Program-made: the position numbers and the translations under genes
In this document: positions 10,365 to 24,799 of the stretch, piece by piece
Layout: every line of letters starts with the position of its first letter
Numbering within the stretch: the first letter of the stretch is position 1
NCBI GenBank assembly: GCA_030141605.1
Contig: JAQGDQ010000355.1
Span: 170,001 to 220,000 of the forward strand
Direction of reading: 5' to 3'
Source: Tubiluchus corallicola
Lineage: Eukaryota > Priapulida > Priapulimorpha > Priapulimorphida > Tubiluchidae
Length of the DNA: 50,000 nt
Notes under the pieces: model-generated
Databases searched by the model: none
Seen by the model: only the letters and a program-made list of their open reading frames with translations
Told to the model about the DNA's origin: nothing

Positions 10365-11370
10365 TTTGAGTTGTTAATATTTTACTGGTTTCTAGTAATC
10401 ATCACTTTGATTATTACACATGCAAGTGAAACAAGACAGTATTCCTCCTTCACAGGAATTACTGGACTCCATGCATTTGTTTATTGAAAGCAGACAATCG
10501 TTTCAACACAACTGTGTTAATCAATGATAGAGATTTAGCCAAAAGAAATGATCAGTCTATTTACGACACTGCAGTTACCAAGGCGAAAAAAATCATTAGA
10601 AACGCAAAAGACTGAAACTCAAGTTACTAGAATATAAGTAGAAATACTCCAGAAAGTAGAAATTGCAGAAAAAGATTCAGTAGAAAGGGTAAAAACATTT
10701 TACCATTATATAAGGTAATTTCTTTTTAAGGTATTTCTACTTCTGTTTAAGAATCTCTTTCTGGGGTATTTCTGCTTCTGCTTAAGAGAATCTCTTTTTA
10801 AGGTATTTCTACTTCTGTTTAAGAGAATCTCTTTCTGGGGTATTTCTACTTCTGCTTAAGAGAATCTCTTTTTAAGGTATTTCTACTTCTGCTTAAGAGA
10901 ATCTCTTTTTAAGGTATTTCTACTTCTGCTTAAGAGAATCTCTTTTTAAGGTATTTCTACTTCTGTTTAAGAGAATCTCTTTTTAAGGTATTTCTACTTC
11001 TGCTTAAGAGAATCTCTTTTTAATGTATTTCTACTTCTGCTTAAGAGAATCTCTTTGTAAGGTATTTCTACTTCTGCTTAAGAGAATCTCTTTCTGGAGT
11101 ATTTCTACTTGCATTCTGGTAACTTGAGTTTCACTCTTTTGATTTTGTAATGATTTTTTTGTCTTGGTAATTGTAGCAACATGGTTGTACTGATTATTTC
11201 TTTTGGCTAAATTTCTAGCATTGTTTATGACAATTGTGTTGAAACAATCATCTAAATTCAAATGTAATCCTACAATAATTCCAGTGTAGGAGGTATACTA
11301 CATTGTTTCACTGCAACAATGTGCTACAATCAAAGTAATGATTACTAGAAAGGAATAAAAAATTAATTAC
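10365..11370. mobile_element. Foldback element with a central 39-bp minisatellite
   Basis: Two long arms are inverted copies of each other: about 10385-10690 and about 11085-11365. Shared words include tctagtaatcat, tttcaacacaa.tgt, tttagccaaaagaaat, tgaaactcaagttac and tagaaatactccagaaa (given in left-arm orientation). The centre, 10735-11100, is an array of about nine units of 37-39 bp (ggtatttctacttctgctta and following bases). Long arms made partly of tandem repeats around a short centre are typical of Foldback-type transposons. No transposase is encoded. Confidence 0.85.
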
Positions 11371-11985
11371 TCAAAAACCGATTCCATAAGGCTGACTCTT
11401 TCACTTACTATACGCGATCTCACACTTTGACTGTAACATATACATCCTTTCTTTCAATACTGCAACAGACTTTACCTTCAACTTAAAATTATTACGAAAT
11501 CAAATATCTCCGTCTTGGAAACGCCTGAGTTCCATTATCTTAACTTCCGTAACCTAGATTAGCGCTCTGCTAAAATCACACGCACCACTATGGCACTTGT
11601 AATTACTTTGCAGCAGCTCTTCAAGTATTTAACGTTATTAAAATAGTACTTACTTGTCAAGAAGTTATTAATATTTCACGTAGTGGTTGACCAAACATGG
11701 GTTTTCATTATGGCATACCCTGATCAATATTTCGTGCTGTACTCTACGCTCATGCAACGGCTATATAATGATTCGATAAGCCCGCATTATATGACTTAAT
11801 CCAACTGATGGTGGGTCGGTTGTTACTGCTTTGAGCTATACCTGGTCCTGCAAGAGCTATAATTTTTATTGCAACTTCATATAGATTCCTACTTCTGCAT
11901 GGAAGTCAAGCAGTGACTGTTCCGAGAATTTTGTTTCTTGCTGTCATCCACGGTGCACATTCGTCGGCACAGTCCTCGTATTGCT
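11371..11985. other. Intron 1, nothing recognised
   Basis: AT-rich intron sequence without recognised repeats or exon signals. Confidence 0.4.
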
Positions 11986-11990
11986 CGTGG

Positions 11991-12264
11991 CATAGGCGTA
12001 CGCCCCTATTTTTCCAGGGAGGGCTGGTTGAGCCACGCTTGCCCGAGAAATACAGCGTCAACCCGAAAAAGACCAGAGTTGGGAAATGCCTCCACCCCAT
12101 GGTAAAAAATGTTCGGATTTCGGCCACTTCATTTGGCGGCATTTCGTTTAATGAAAAACATTATTTTATTTTTTTAATCATTTGGGCGGTACCCGAAAAA
12201 ATTGGTGATTGCCCGAATCTGGGAGAGCTGTAGCTCCCTCTCTCCTTGGCTCGTACGCCTATGG
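11991..12264. mobile_element. MITE with CATAGGCGTACG ends
   Basis: The block begins ggcataggcgtacgcccc and ends ggctcgtacgcctatggctc, giving a perfect 12-bp inverted terminal repeat (cataggcgtacg). The interior (about 250 bp) has no transposase, so it is a non-autonomous DNA transposon. Superfamily was not determined from the sequence. Confidence 0.8.
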
Positions 12265-12867
12265 CTCATAACTATATTAGCTTATTGTTTACTTTACTAA
12301 TATATATAATTTGTGCTTAATAAACAATAAATTAATAATTTGCTTCTTCGGTTGAACAGCGTTTTTGCGGCAAGCAGTTTATCAAATACTAAGTTTGTCG
12401 TTTCTTTTCTATGGACAATGATTACAATTTGTTCAACGCGCCCATTGTTTTTTAGGTTTCTCCTTGACATTAACAATTATATATATATGATTTGATTCAG
12501 CAAGCACTTGTGGTGCGTTAAGTGTACAAACTTTTCATATCAATACTAGTTGTGGTGTGTTAAATCCGTAAATATCAAGACGTTTAAAGCACATCTCAGG
12601 CACTGTGGCTTATAAACTGAAATTATCTGTTCTCCGTAATATAGAGAGGTCTTGAACTTGCTGTAATTTTGGAGCACTGTTCGCTTATAATATATGAACT
12701 CCGCTTTGTTAACAAGTTGATGTTAATGGTCATCCACGGAAATTTCAAGTTCAAAACTAAATAAAATAAACTAATTTATTTAATTATATTAAGTGATCTA
12801 ACTTTGGAAATTCGAATTTAGTTGGTCAGATGTAAGAGATGTATTTTATACTGCTTTGACCATTAGG

Positions 12868-13030
12868 TGATGCGACGGCCCGACAGTTAAGACATCTGCA
12901 ATGTAAGGAGAAAGCCCATGGTTCAAATCCAACCTGCATTGTGACTTTTCACATTCACTGCTTTTCAAGCTTGGCATCAAGATTTAATAATTGTGGGTTT
13001 GTTACATCATTAATAATAATCTTACTATTA
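12868..13030 (+). repeat. tRNA-derived SINE copy
   Basis: A tRNA-like head contains box B (ggttcaaatcca, about 12920-12931). It is followed by a tail ending attgtgggtttgttacatca and then taataataat. The head and tail resemble those of the element at 47620-47960 (ggttcaaatccaga and attctgggttcattccatca), so the two are members of one family. It is most likely a SINE and not a tRNA gene, since the 5' half does not fold into a normal cloverleaf. Confidence 0.65.
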
Positions 13031-13111
13031 AGTTTATAATGATTAATTAACAAGTTAATGATTTGAAAGATTATTAAAATGACGGTTACACACAATAATT
13101 CTCACTGCATG

Positions 13112-14190
13112 TTAAATAGTAACTTCTGCTGGTAGTGTTACTGATTTGTGTTGAATAGTAACTTCTGCTAGTAGTGTTACTGATTTGTGTTGAATAGTAA
13201 CTTCTGCTCTGCATGTTACTGATTTGTGTTGAATAGTAACTTCTGCTCTGAGTGTTACTGATTTGTGTTGAATAGTAACTTCTGCTAGTAGTGTCACTGA
13301 TTTGTGTTGAATAGTAACTTCTGCTAGTAGTGTTACTGATTCGTGTTGAATAGTAACTTTTGCTAGTAGTGTTACTGATTCGTGTTGAATAGTAACTTCT
13401 ACTAGTAGTGTTACTGATTTGTGTTGAATAGTAACTTCTGCTAGTAGTGTTACTGATTTGTGTTGAATAGTAACTTCTGCTAGTAGTGTTACTGATTTGT
13501 GTTAAATAGTAACTTCTGCTCTGAGTGTTACTGATTTGTGTTGAATAGTAACTTCTGCTAGTTGTGTCACTGATTTGTGTTGAATAGTAACTTCTGCCAG
13601 TAGTGTTACTGATTCGTGTTGAATAGTAACTTTTGCTAGTAGTGTTACTGATTCGTGTTGAATAGTAACTTCTACAAGTAGTGTTACTGATTTGTGTTAA
13701 ATAGTAACTTCTGCTAGTAGTGTTACTGATTTGTGTTGAATAGTAACTTCTGCTAGTAGTGTTACTGATTTGTGTTAAATAGTAACTTCTGCTCTGAGTG
13801 TTACTGATTTGTGTTGAATAGTAACTTCTGCTAGTAGTGTTACTGATTTGTGTTGAATAGTAACTTCTGCTAGTAGTGTTACTGATTTGTGTTGAATATT
13901 AACTTCTGCTAGTAGTGTTACTGATTTTTGTTGAATAGTAACTTCTGCTAGTAGTGTTACTGATTTGTGTTGAATAGTAACTTTTGCTAGTAGTGTTACT
14001 GATTTGTGTTGAATAGTAACTTCTGTTAGTAGTGTTACTGATTTGTGTTAAACAGTAACTTCTGCTAGTAGTGTTACTGATTTGTGTTAAATAGTAACTT
14101 TTGCTGATAGTGTTACTAATTTGGGTTAAATACTAACTTCTGCTAATAGTGTTACCAATATGATTTGAACAGTAACTTATTGATGCGTAT
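13112..14190 (+). repeat. 39-bp minisatellite
   Basis: About 27 tandem units of 39 bp (agtaacttctgctagtagtg ttactgatttgtgttgaat). Variants include ctctgag for ctagtag and ttaaat for ttgaat. The length is a multiple of three, so short frames such as VTLLAEVTIQHKS on the minus strand repeat, but stops recur and no gene is supported. Confidence 0.95.
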
Positions 14191-14210
14191 ATAAATTTTA
14201 GAATCTCCCC

Positions 14211-14218
14211 CTCCACCC

Positions 14219-14311
<93 letters not shown>

Positions 14312-14319
14312 TGCTTTTC

Positions 14320-14381
<62 letters not shown>

Positions 14382-14411
14382 CTCTTTCTCTTCTTGCTTT
14401 TCCCTCTTTCG

Positions 14412-14468
<57 letters not shown>

Positions 14469-14470
14469 TA
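14211..14470 (+). repeat. (CT)n microsatellite
   Basis: A compound polypyrimidine tract of about 250 bp, mostly CT with TTTCTC, CCCTC and one GTGTGTGTC interruption. Frames reading SLSLSL or EREREER through it are artefacts. Confidence 0.97.
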
Positions 14471-15585
14471 TATACCTCTTGGTTTCTTCATTTTTCTCGC
14501 TTGCTGTATCCAGTACTCGTGCGTTTGCTAGCATTATTAATAAATTTCCATGAATTAATTATGACTTTTTGACACAAAGCTTATAAGTTGCTTGGCAGCT
14601 AATATACCTAGGCACGGATACACGTACTTTAAAAGAGAATTCACTCTTTCCTAGTAAAAACATGGCCACGTTAGGTATAAATTACTTTAACAGCTAATCA
14701 TGAATAATTTTCCACGCAGGGTAGCGCGCCAAGTTAATCAGTGTCAGCAACGCTAAGCCTCCCTGGGCAGTGAACACGGTAATTTTCTTGACCAACCGAA
14801 TATTTTTTGAAACAATTTATGCACGAACAAAGTGTTAGTAGTATTTTTAATTTTTAAAAAAATAATTCATCAAACATCAAAAACTTTAAAAACTATACAG
14901 ACCTTTTGACTGCACGGCAATGGTCATATAAATGCAACTGTATTAAATAAACAGTTAATATTATTGAAATAACGTTTTTAAACTTTCTTTAAACAAGATC
15001 CGATAAACGAAACACTCCGAACAACACTTCATTACAAAATCCGCCAAAGCAGTGGCGGAAACCTTTACAGTCGTCGTCAGCATGTGAGATGTGCATAGCC
15101 TAAACAGTCTAATTACACGGAATAGCTGGAACCATCGTTAAGAACAATCAAGCTTATACAAGAAACGCAATAAGACGTAAACATGCCTATAATTACTTAC
15201 ATTAATTGGAACTAGTAATTAGTGTAAGATAGTCAGAATGGACCAACGTGAACTGATCACCTGTATGTTGAATGCCAACACACTGAAGATGATTCAATTC
15301 AATTCATTTCAAATTTTCATTCCAGTAACTAAGATTTCATAAAATACAAATACGGTACTAAAGCGAAATAAAATACAACGAAATGAAAAATACAAGATTG
15401 AAATGTAAATACAGGGTTAGCAAATCAGGAGCTAAATAAATTTTAGAAACTATGTATGTATTATTTCATTCCATTTCACAAGAGAGCTGAACAAGGAAAT
15501 GTTCAATTTTGTCCCAAAAAACTTTCCATGCAAATCTATATTACTTAGTATTTCGTTTACCTACTAGAAAGACTTATGTACTTAT
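14471..15585. other. Intron 1, nothing recognised
   Basis: AT-rich intron with no supported gene or repeat in this stretch. Confidence 0.4.
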
Positions 15586-15589
15586 GTAA

Positions 15590-15985
15590 CTAGAAAAGAA
15601 AATTTTTAATTATTGAAAATGTTTTCATCAGTTGGTAAATGTCGTTGACTCACCTCCAGGGTGCACCACTTACTAACCAAAAACGTATTTTAATCTTATT
15701 CATAAGATACAGTAATTTAAAATTTCACTTAGTTAGTGACATGTGCACCACGAATGCTCTGATTATTTTTTCAAACTTTACTCAGTGTTATCTACACTTG
15801 TTTCAAATGACCTGGTGTCAAAATGGCTGCGTGTAACGGTCATTGCGGAAATTTAAATTTACATGTTTTGTACAGCGTTACGGCGACGCAAGTCCTGTAT
15901 GCAAAAAGGCAACATGTAAGTGAGATAAAATTTCAAAACGAATTTTTTAAGCTTTATGTCTACGAGTGGGTTTCTTTGCTTTAAA
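15590..15985 (+). repeat. Dispersed repeat family 3, copy A
   Basis: This block matches the reverse complement of about 40880-41265. Shared landmarks in order are gtgcacca, aaaacgtattttaatctta, acagtaatttaaa, gaatgctctgattatttt, acactgttt-type words, tttcaaatgac, gtcaaaatggctgc, gtaacggtcat, tttaaatttaca, cagcgttac and tttttaagctttatg. An inverted pair 25 kb apart points to a DNA transposon or MITE family. Confidence 0.8.
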
Positions 15986-16019
15986 TACTGATTTGATCTC
16001 GCTCCGTTCTATTGTATTC

Positions 16020-16180
16020 TTACGTGAAAGAATTACGTGAAAGAATTATCATCACAGAAACGTAATTTCGCGACTTCTTCACTTTTACATGCATTTCGCC
16101 ATTCGCTAGTTAGACTGGCACAAGCGCCTGCATCTAGGAAACGTGTTGCACAAAAAACAGCTGCTGTACTTAATTGAATT
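16020..16180 (+). repeat. Dispersed repeat family 1, copy 2
   Basis: This is a same-orientation relative of 640-800 and 22090-22275, with tacgtgaaagaattat, catttcgccattcgctagtt, gcgcctgcat and gctgctgtac. Just downstream, a shorter word (aaaatgttactttttatagc) occurs at 16259 and again at 16620, showing further duplicated fragments in 16200-16680. Confidence 0.7.
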
Positions 16181-17066
16181 AATTCAGTAAGCCGTTAATT
16201 GACTTTTTAACCTATTACTTAATTATCGCAAACACGTTGGCATTACTGTAGGTGTTAAAAATGTTACTTTTTATAGCACTTCAAAATGTTGTATAAAATT
16301 TCAAGACAATTTTTTAAGCTTTGTGTAAATGGAGGGTTTTTTGTGCTCTAAGTTCGCATGTCTTCCCACCTCCCATTCTGTCCATGAGCAGGACATCTCT
16401 CAAACAACTGATCAATACCTCTAAGTGTAACTATATATGACAGAAGGGTTACCTGTGACCTGCGCAACATTTGTGAAACTGTGAATGGCAAAGGTAAACG
16501 TCACGACGTCCGAAATCTGCTAGCCGATAATCAGGAATGCTCAAACATTCCACATAGTGTGTTGCTTATGTAATAGCAATATTCCTATTAATATTTTATT
16601 AATTTATAGTATGCCTATAAAATGTTACTTTTTATAGCTCTTCAAAATGGGGTAGAATATGAAACATTATCCTATTGGTTAAAGGGTTAAAGGCGTTTAT
16701 TTCTCTTTACTAAGCTTCTGGTAAATAATCAATAATCTGGAGCGACGAATTCAAATAACAAACTCGTATAAAGTATCAATTCGTGGAAATTCTCATTACG
16801 TAGATTCTTTGCAACTGCTAGCCGTGTCCCCATTGTGTAATACGATCAATAATCAATGAAGTTGGGTGGTTGGCAATATTTGGCTTGTATCGATTACACC
16901 ATAGTGAATAGCTTTCCTAGATGGTTGTGCGCATTTGCTCGGGTGTTACATATAAGCGGTCCTGTGTTAATAATTTAATATTAGTGCCATCACGGGTCAG
17001 TCTTTCGTTCATTTAATGGGATTTCACACGTATCTCATTGGTCACAACTGTTTCATTGCACACAAA
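16181..17066. other. Intron 1 with short duplicated fragments
   Basis: Contains the repeated aaaatgttactttttatagc word at 16259 and 16620. No exon or other element was recognised. Confidence 0.35.
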
Positions 17067-17716
<650 letters not shown>

Positions 17717-18104
17717 GTAAAAGAAATCTGCCTGCCATCACCTCTTTAGCTTAATGAACAATGAAACCTCGTCTTAGAAAATAACCATAATAGTTTTGCA
17801 ATCTTCCAAGATTTTAACTCTAGGCTCATACACAAACAAAGCACAGATGCAAATAATATAATATAATAATTATATTATAATATTATAATATAATAATTGA
17901 GATATAATAATTGTAACAAATATCAGTTCTTGGTCAATTAGCGATTTAGTTTTTAATAATTGCGTAATAATTTTAGCAGCGATAAATGTATTTTTCTGGT
18001 TATAATTTTTGGTAATCTTAATAACATCATATTAGCTACACACAATATTTAACACTATACCATTAATTAATGCATCAATATATCAATGTATATATATAAT
18101 ATTA
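17717..18104. other. Intron 1, AT-rich with short palindrome
   Basis: 17856-17905 is a near-palindromic AT block built from ataatataataat and attatattataat words. Nothing else is recognised. Confidence 0.55.
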
Positions 18105-18126
18105 AACAACCAAAGTTTAACAGTTA

Positions 18127-18200
<74 letters not shown>

Positions 18201-18347
18201 CTATATTTATATATAACACGCGCACGCACCTTCATACCACCCACACACGCTCACACACACACCATCACACGCACACGCACGCACGCACGCACGTGCACAC
18301 ACACACCTTCACAACCTCCCACACACGCACGCACGCACGCACGCACA

Positions 18348-18407
<60 letters not shown>

Positions 18408-18424
18408 TAACTGTTAAACTTTGC
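18105..18424. repeat. GT/CA hairpin with inverted unique ends
   Basis: (GT)n at 18130-18198 and a CA-rich tract at 18229-18403 face each other. Their outer ends are a perfect inverted repeat: aaagtttaacagttacta at 18112 and tagtaactgttaaacttt near 18405-18422. The block of about 310 bp can therefore form a long hairpin or cruciform. Confidence 0.92.
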
Positions 18425-18640
18425 TTGCAACTAGAGACCCATTCATGTAAAGATGTATTTTAAAATGGAAGATTAATCATCATGATCATCATAATCATCA
18501 TAATCATAACCCACTTTGGAATTCTAGCACAAAGCACTGTCAATGTTTTAACTTTTAACAGTTGGTCCTACATTATGCTAAGCAGGTGAGGCGTGGTGGT
18601 TGAGCTAAAGCACCTGGTGCAACGAAAGTTTCCTTTCTCG

Positions 18641-18850
18641 TTGTCTAGACTCAGTTTTCACAAATGCTGAGATTCAAAGTTGCTGTCTAGACTCAGTATT
18701 CACAGGTGCTGAGATTCAAAGTTGCTGTCTAGACTCAGTGTTCACAGATGCTGAGATTCAAAGTTGCTATCTAGACTCAGTATTCACAGATGCTGAGATT
18801 CAAAGTTGCTGTCTAGACTCAGTGTTCACAGACGCTGAGATTCAATTTTG
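18641..18850 (+). repeat. 42-bp minisatellite
   Basis: About five tandem copies of a 42-bp unit (gttgctgtctagactcagtg, then ttcacagatgctgagattca, then aa), for example at 18679 and 18721. Each contains tctaga and ctgagattca. Confidence 0.92.
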
Positions 18851-19365
18851 CGTTCAGCAAAATGACCATAATAGTTTTTCAGTCTCCAAGGATTTGAATT
18901 AATCAGTCCAGGGCAGGATAAAAAGAATTTTTGATTACCACGTGAATTCAAGCAAAATGATGTATGCAGCACTTGTAACGCTTGTTCGGATTTGCTGGTT
19001 ATTCCAGGACAAATTTGGGAATCTTTCTTGCGCTGGAGATAACAGATACAATTTCAATTGATTGAATTTTTAGCTGAAAATGTTTGCAGAACCTCCAAGG
19101 AATTAACTCGCAAATCCGTCATCTACAGTTATGTTTGTCCCAGTATAGATTTTAGGCAAATTAGTGAACAAACAGAATACATGGCAGCGAGCAAATAATG
19201 GGAGGCTGCGTGGCAATGTAAAATTATTTCTGATGATGCGAATGCAATAATTAGATTTGTCAAGAGAATTTCTGAGGCTGGTCGTTATCGCTAATCGTGT
19301 CATTACGGAACAGTGTGCCTGTGACCTAGGGAGGGAGGTAGTTTAGTCTTTTCACGGCATGTGGG
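18851..19365. other. Intron 1, nothing recognised
   Basis: No supported exon or repeat. Confidence 0.4.
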
Positions 19366-19369
19366 AGAA

Positions 19370-19846
<477 letters not shown>

Positions 19847-20295
19847 TTAAAGGACAAGAAAATGCCTAGTTAAAGCAAATGTCAGAAAATTTTCGCTAAA
19901 GAATTATAACGGTTAGAGGCAATCTTAAGCGTTTATCATACTCACGTTAAAAGAATTTCCTGTTTGCATTCATTTTAAATACTCCCGCGAGACTGTCACG
20001 GCGGCGCCATATTAGATGACGTCACAGAACCACAACACGAATCTTTATAGTACACGTGCTCAGAACTCACTGCGACTGTGTTCGAGTGATGTCATGCCAC
20101 GTGATCAGTCACATGCTGGCTCTTCAACTGGATGTCTGCGCCAACGTTTACTACTGCGGTTGAAATATTTTACAAAAATTGGAGTAAATGCGAAAACGTG
20201 AGTACTTTATCGCTTAAGATTGTACTTAGGTGATATATCTTTTTATTGCGCATTTTCTGTGGCTTACTTTAGTCGGCCATTTTCTTGTCCTTTAA
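19847..20295. mobile_element. TTAA-flanked MITE next to exon 2
   Basis: A 441-bp element (19851-20291) has inverted ends aggacaagaaaatg / cattttcttgtcct and is flanked on both sides by TTAA (19847-19850 and 20292-20295). TTAA target duplication is the hallmark of piggyBac-type insertion. The interior contains tgacgtca and ggcggcgccat and encodes no transposase. A rearranged relative lies inverted at 41380-41556. The right end is 37 bp before the acceptor of coding exon 2. Confidence 0.8.
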
Positions 20296-20332
20296 TTATA
20301 TGTATAATGATGATAGATGATTTACATTTTAG

Positions 20333-20552
20333 GGATTTGGAGGAGGACTTTGCAACGTACGCCGAGACTGTTGTCCGTCGTGCTTCTCTCGTCAGTATAG
20401 AAGACAAAGACAAGAATCTCTGCCCCATCTGTCACGAGAACGAAGTCCAGATCGAATCCTCGGACATCAATAAGGAAGGACAGAAGTGTCAGGACTGCGA
20501 CAGAGTTGTCTGCTTAGAATGCGGAGGTGCTACACGCGATGTAAAAGGGGAG
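20333..20552 (+). CDS. Scaffold coding exon 2 (zinc finger, first part)
   Basis: The acceptor is tttacattttag (AG 20331-20332) and the donor gag|gtacgt. The exon completes codon 102 and encodes residues 103-175. After the helix DLEEDFATYAETVVRRAS come three cysteine pairs, CPIC (132/135), CQDC (154/157) and CLEC (162/165). The fourth pair is in exon 3. This is the arrangement of the FYVE-type zinc finger of RIM, rabphilin, Piccolo and Fife. In RIM the helices on both sides of the finger bind Rab3/Rab27 and the finger binds Munc13. The family is clear, but binding partners here are inferred. Confidence 0.93.
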
Positions 20553-21215
20553 GTACGTAAGCGAATACTCCATAAGTAGATGAAATCTGGGTCAAAAGGA
20601 TTCATGAATCTCCGTACACGTGCAAGTGACACTGACAAGTTTACATGCTTAATCATCTAGCTCGTGTTGCTATGGCTTCTATTGCCGTCTTTTATTAAAA
20701 CATCGCGCTTTCTTAGTTTTAAAAATGTACATTTTTGAACAAAACAAAAAATTCAAATAATAATTTGTTTTACATTTCATAAAATACGTAAAGTACCCGA
20801 GTGTCGCGAACTAAAAGAAACTGTTTCTGGTTTTGCTTGTTTGCTCTTGAACGTGGGATTTTAATATATAAACTTTATTTATTTTGAGTGGATTTACAAC
20901 ATAGTAACTATTACTGATCACAGTATCTCCACTACGTGCAGTGATGAAATATACAATTAGTTAGTTTGAGTATGTAATAACTCAAAATAGTTATTTCAAA
21001 GATATGACTAGTTCATTTGTTAATACTTAATAAAAATTTACAAAACCCATACATTAGATACGACAACAGAAACGATTATCGATGTACATAAGCCTATAAG
21101 CCCATGTAAACTATAAGTTGTACATTGTAATGTACAATGTTGCTACTTCATTCAGATGTCCAATACATGTGTAATTAATAATACAATAACAATATATTAT
21201 TTAATGCTATTTAAT
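20553..21215. other. Intron 2, nothing recognised
   Basis: AT-rich intron with no supported feature. Confidence 0.4.
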
Positions 21216-21218
21216 GCA

Positions 21219-21534
21219 ATTTAGTGTAGTATTACAGTTATTACAGCAGTACATATAGTTGATTTTAGCATAAGTTGTTTATTAATGAGTACTTGATTAA
21301 GAGGCAGCCTACATAATAACTTAGAATACAATTATACGTACAATACAATAATAGAATTATCACAAATTTATTATTATTACAATTATTACAGTTATAATAC
21401 AATTATACAATTAGTGTAGTATTACAGTTATTACAGCAGTACATATAGTTGATTTTAGTATAAGTTGTCTATTAATGACTACTTGATTGAAAGCATGTCT
21501 ACATAATAACTTAAAATACAATTATACGTACAAT
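21219..21534 (+). repeat. 124-bp direct duplication, 190-bp spacing
   Basis: 21221-21344 and 21411-21534 are about 90% identical, starting ttagtgtagtattacagtta and ending attatacgtacaat. They are separated by an AT-rich spacer. This is a local segmental duplication in the intron with no coding content. Confidence 0.9.
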
Positions 21535-22002
21535 CAATCAGCAAAACGTTTAGTGGAATTTATGAAGTTGTGCAACAATTTGAAGAGAATGCCACTGGAT
21601 GAATGACTGCGATTTTAATATGACTGAGGGTTTTTTGCATCTAGATGAAGTTCATGAAAAGCATATTATAAGAAATTAGTATTTATTGATATTCGCTGTA
21701 GTTCCTAGTTAGAGATAAAATCAAAGCAAAGAGCCATTGTTTAATACATCATGTTACAAATACCTATTAACAATAATGTTAGAAGGACAGACATATGTAC
21801 ATATTGAATGCCAGGAATAATACGAAATAAAGGTTAGACGTCACATTGAATTTACGACAATAGGTGTTAGTATCTATATAATCTGTGTACAACGACGTAC
21901 TATTAGGGAACATTATAAGGATAGCCTCTATGAGGAAGACTACGTTCTTACTATATACAGAAGACTTCGTAATAAGCCTTAACAAACTACAGTAGAATAA
22001 AG

Positions 22003-24005
<2,003 letters not shown>

Positions 24006-24177
24006 ATCGTAAGAGGTACTCGATCGAGTTGATTTATGCAGCTAAATAAGATTCTAAATAAAACTCGACTACCAACACCTGTCGAGTGACCTTGACCTTT
24101 GACATTGACATTGAAAACGGAATTTATATTGAAAATGTCGACTGCACTCAAAAAATAACAGACATGTATGTTTTTAG

Positions 24178-24423
24178 AAAGTGGAGTGGTTATGCAGCAT
24201 GTGCCAAAGACGCAGAAAACTTGTCACCAGCACAGGACTGTGGTACCATGGTTACAACGGAGGCAGAGAATTAGCTGATGTAGAAATACAACTAGAGATG
24301 CTAGAAACAGAGGAGGAGAAAGATAAATTTGTTGAGCAATTGCAGTTAGAGCATCAAGCTGTGATCCTGGCTCGACAGATGCAAGCAGAACTTCAAGTAA
24401 AGGAAAACGGAGCTTGTGACAAG
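24178..24423 (+). CDS. Scaffold coding exon 3 (end of zinc finger and helix)
   Basis: The acceptor is gtttttag (AG 24176-24177) and the donor aag|gtaaga. The 246-nt exon, phase 0 on both sides, encodes residues 176-257. It opens KVEWLCSMCQRRRKLV, giving the fourth cysteine pair (181/184) of the zinc finger, and then TSTGLWYHG, matching the [KT]SGxWFx motif that follows the finger in RIM and rabphilin. A long charged helix follows (LETEEEKDKFVEQLQLEHQ and on to about residue 245). The split of the finger between exons 2 and 3, just before the last cysteine pair, is unambiguous because only this junction keeps the frame. Confidence 0.93.
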
Positions 24424-24599
24424 GTAAGAGCAATGAAAAGCTGTCAACCAGGGACCGGAAGTTGGCGTAAGACCGGAAGTTACAAAGCACCAGTGTTCAG
24501 TTTTTAGGGATGATAAATGTGAACCTATTGTAAAGTTTTGCCAGGTTATTAGTTTAAAAATTCTGTTCAGGCTTCCAGATGTCACACTTTACGACTAGT

Positions 24600-24685
24600 T
24601 ATAAGTAGGTAGCCGCGATGTGACCTTAGCAACCAAAGTTAAGCAATATTAGACCTGGTCAGTTGACTGACGGTGGGCTGATAAA
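24600..24685 (+). repeat. 5S rRNA-like fragment (pseudogene or 5S-derived SINE)
   Basis: The stretch aaagttaagcaatattagac and then ctggtcagt, followed by a gggtg-like piece (ggtgggctga), follows the internal promoter and 3' half of eukaryotic 5S rRNA (AGTTAAGCA, CCTGGT.AGT, GGGTGACC). The 5' third is not recognisable and the 3' end is altered, so a working 5S gene is unlikely. A head of a 5S-derived SINE is equally possible. Confidence 0.45.
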
Positions 24686-24799
24686 AAACTGTTTTAATGT
24701 TTCGCCTGTTATAATGCTACTGGTTATTAGCATTTTGAGGGCGGTTATGGGTGAATGAAAAGCAGTTAAGATACATCAGTCAGTAAATCAATAACTGAA

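Noticed and set aside
11913-12233. Coding frames on both strands at 11906-12233
   Set aside because: They coincide with the MITE bounded by CATAGGCGTACG ends and have no recognisable domain.
13112-14190. CRISPR-like array of 39-bp repeats
   Set aside because: Units are directly abutting without unique spacers and the context is an animal intron with no cas genes. It is a minisatellite.
18641-18850. CRISPR-like repeats of 42 bp
   Set aside because: No spacers. It is a simple tandem array.
20016-20201. Alternative first exon near 20016-20198 with a gtgagt donor
   Set aside because: The frame lies wholly inside the TTAA-flanked MITE and shows no similarity to the family's N-terminus.
24600-24685. 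Functional 5S rRNA gene
   Set aside because: The 5' third is missing and the 3' end is altered. At best it is a pseudogene or SINE head.
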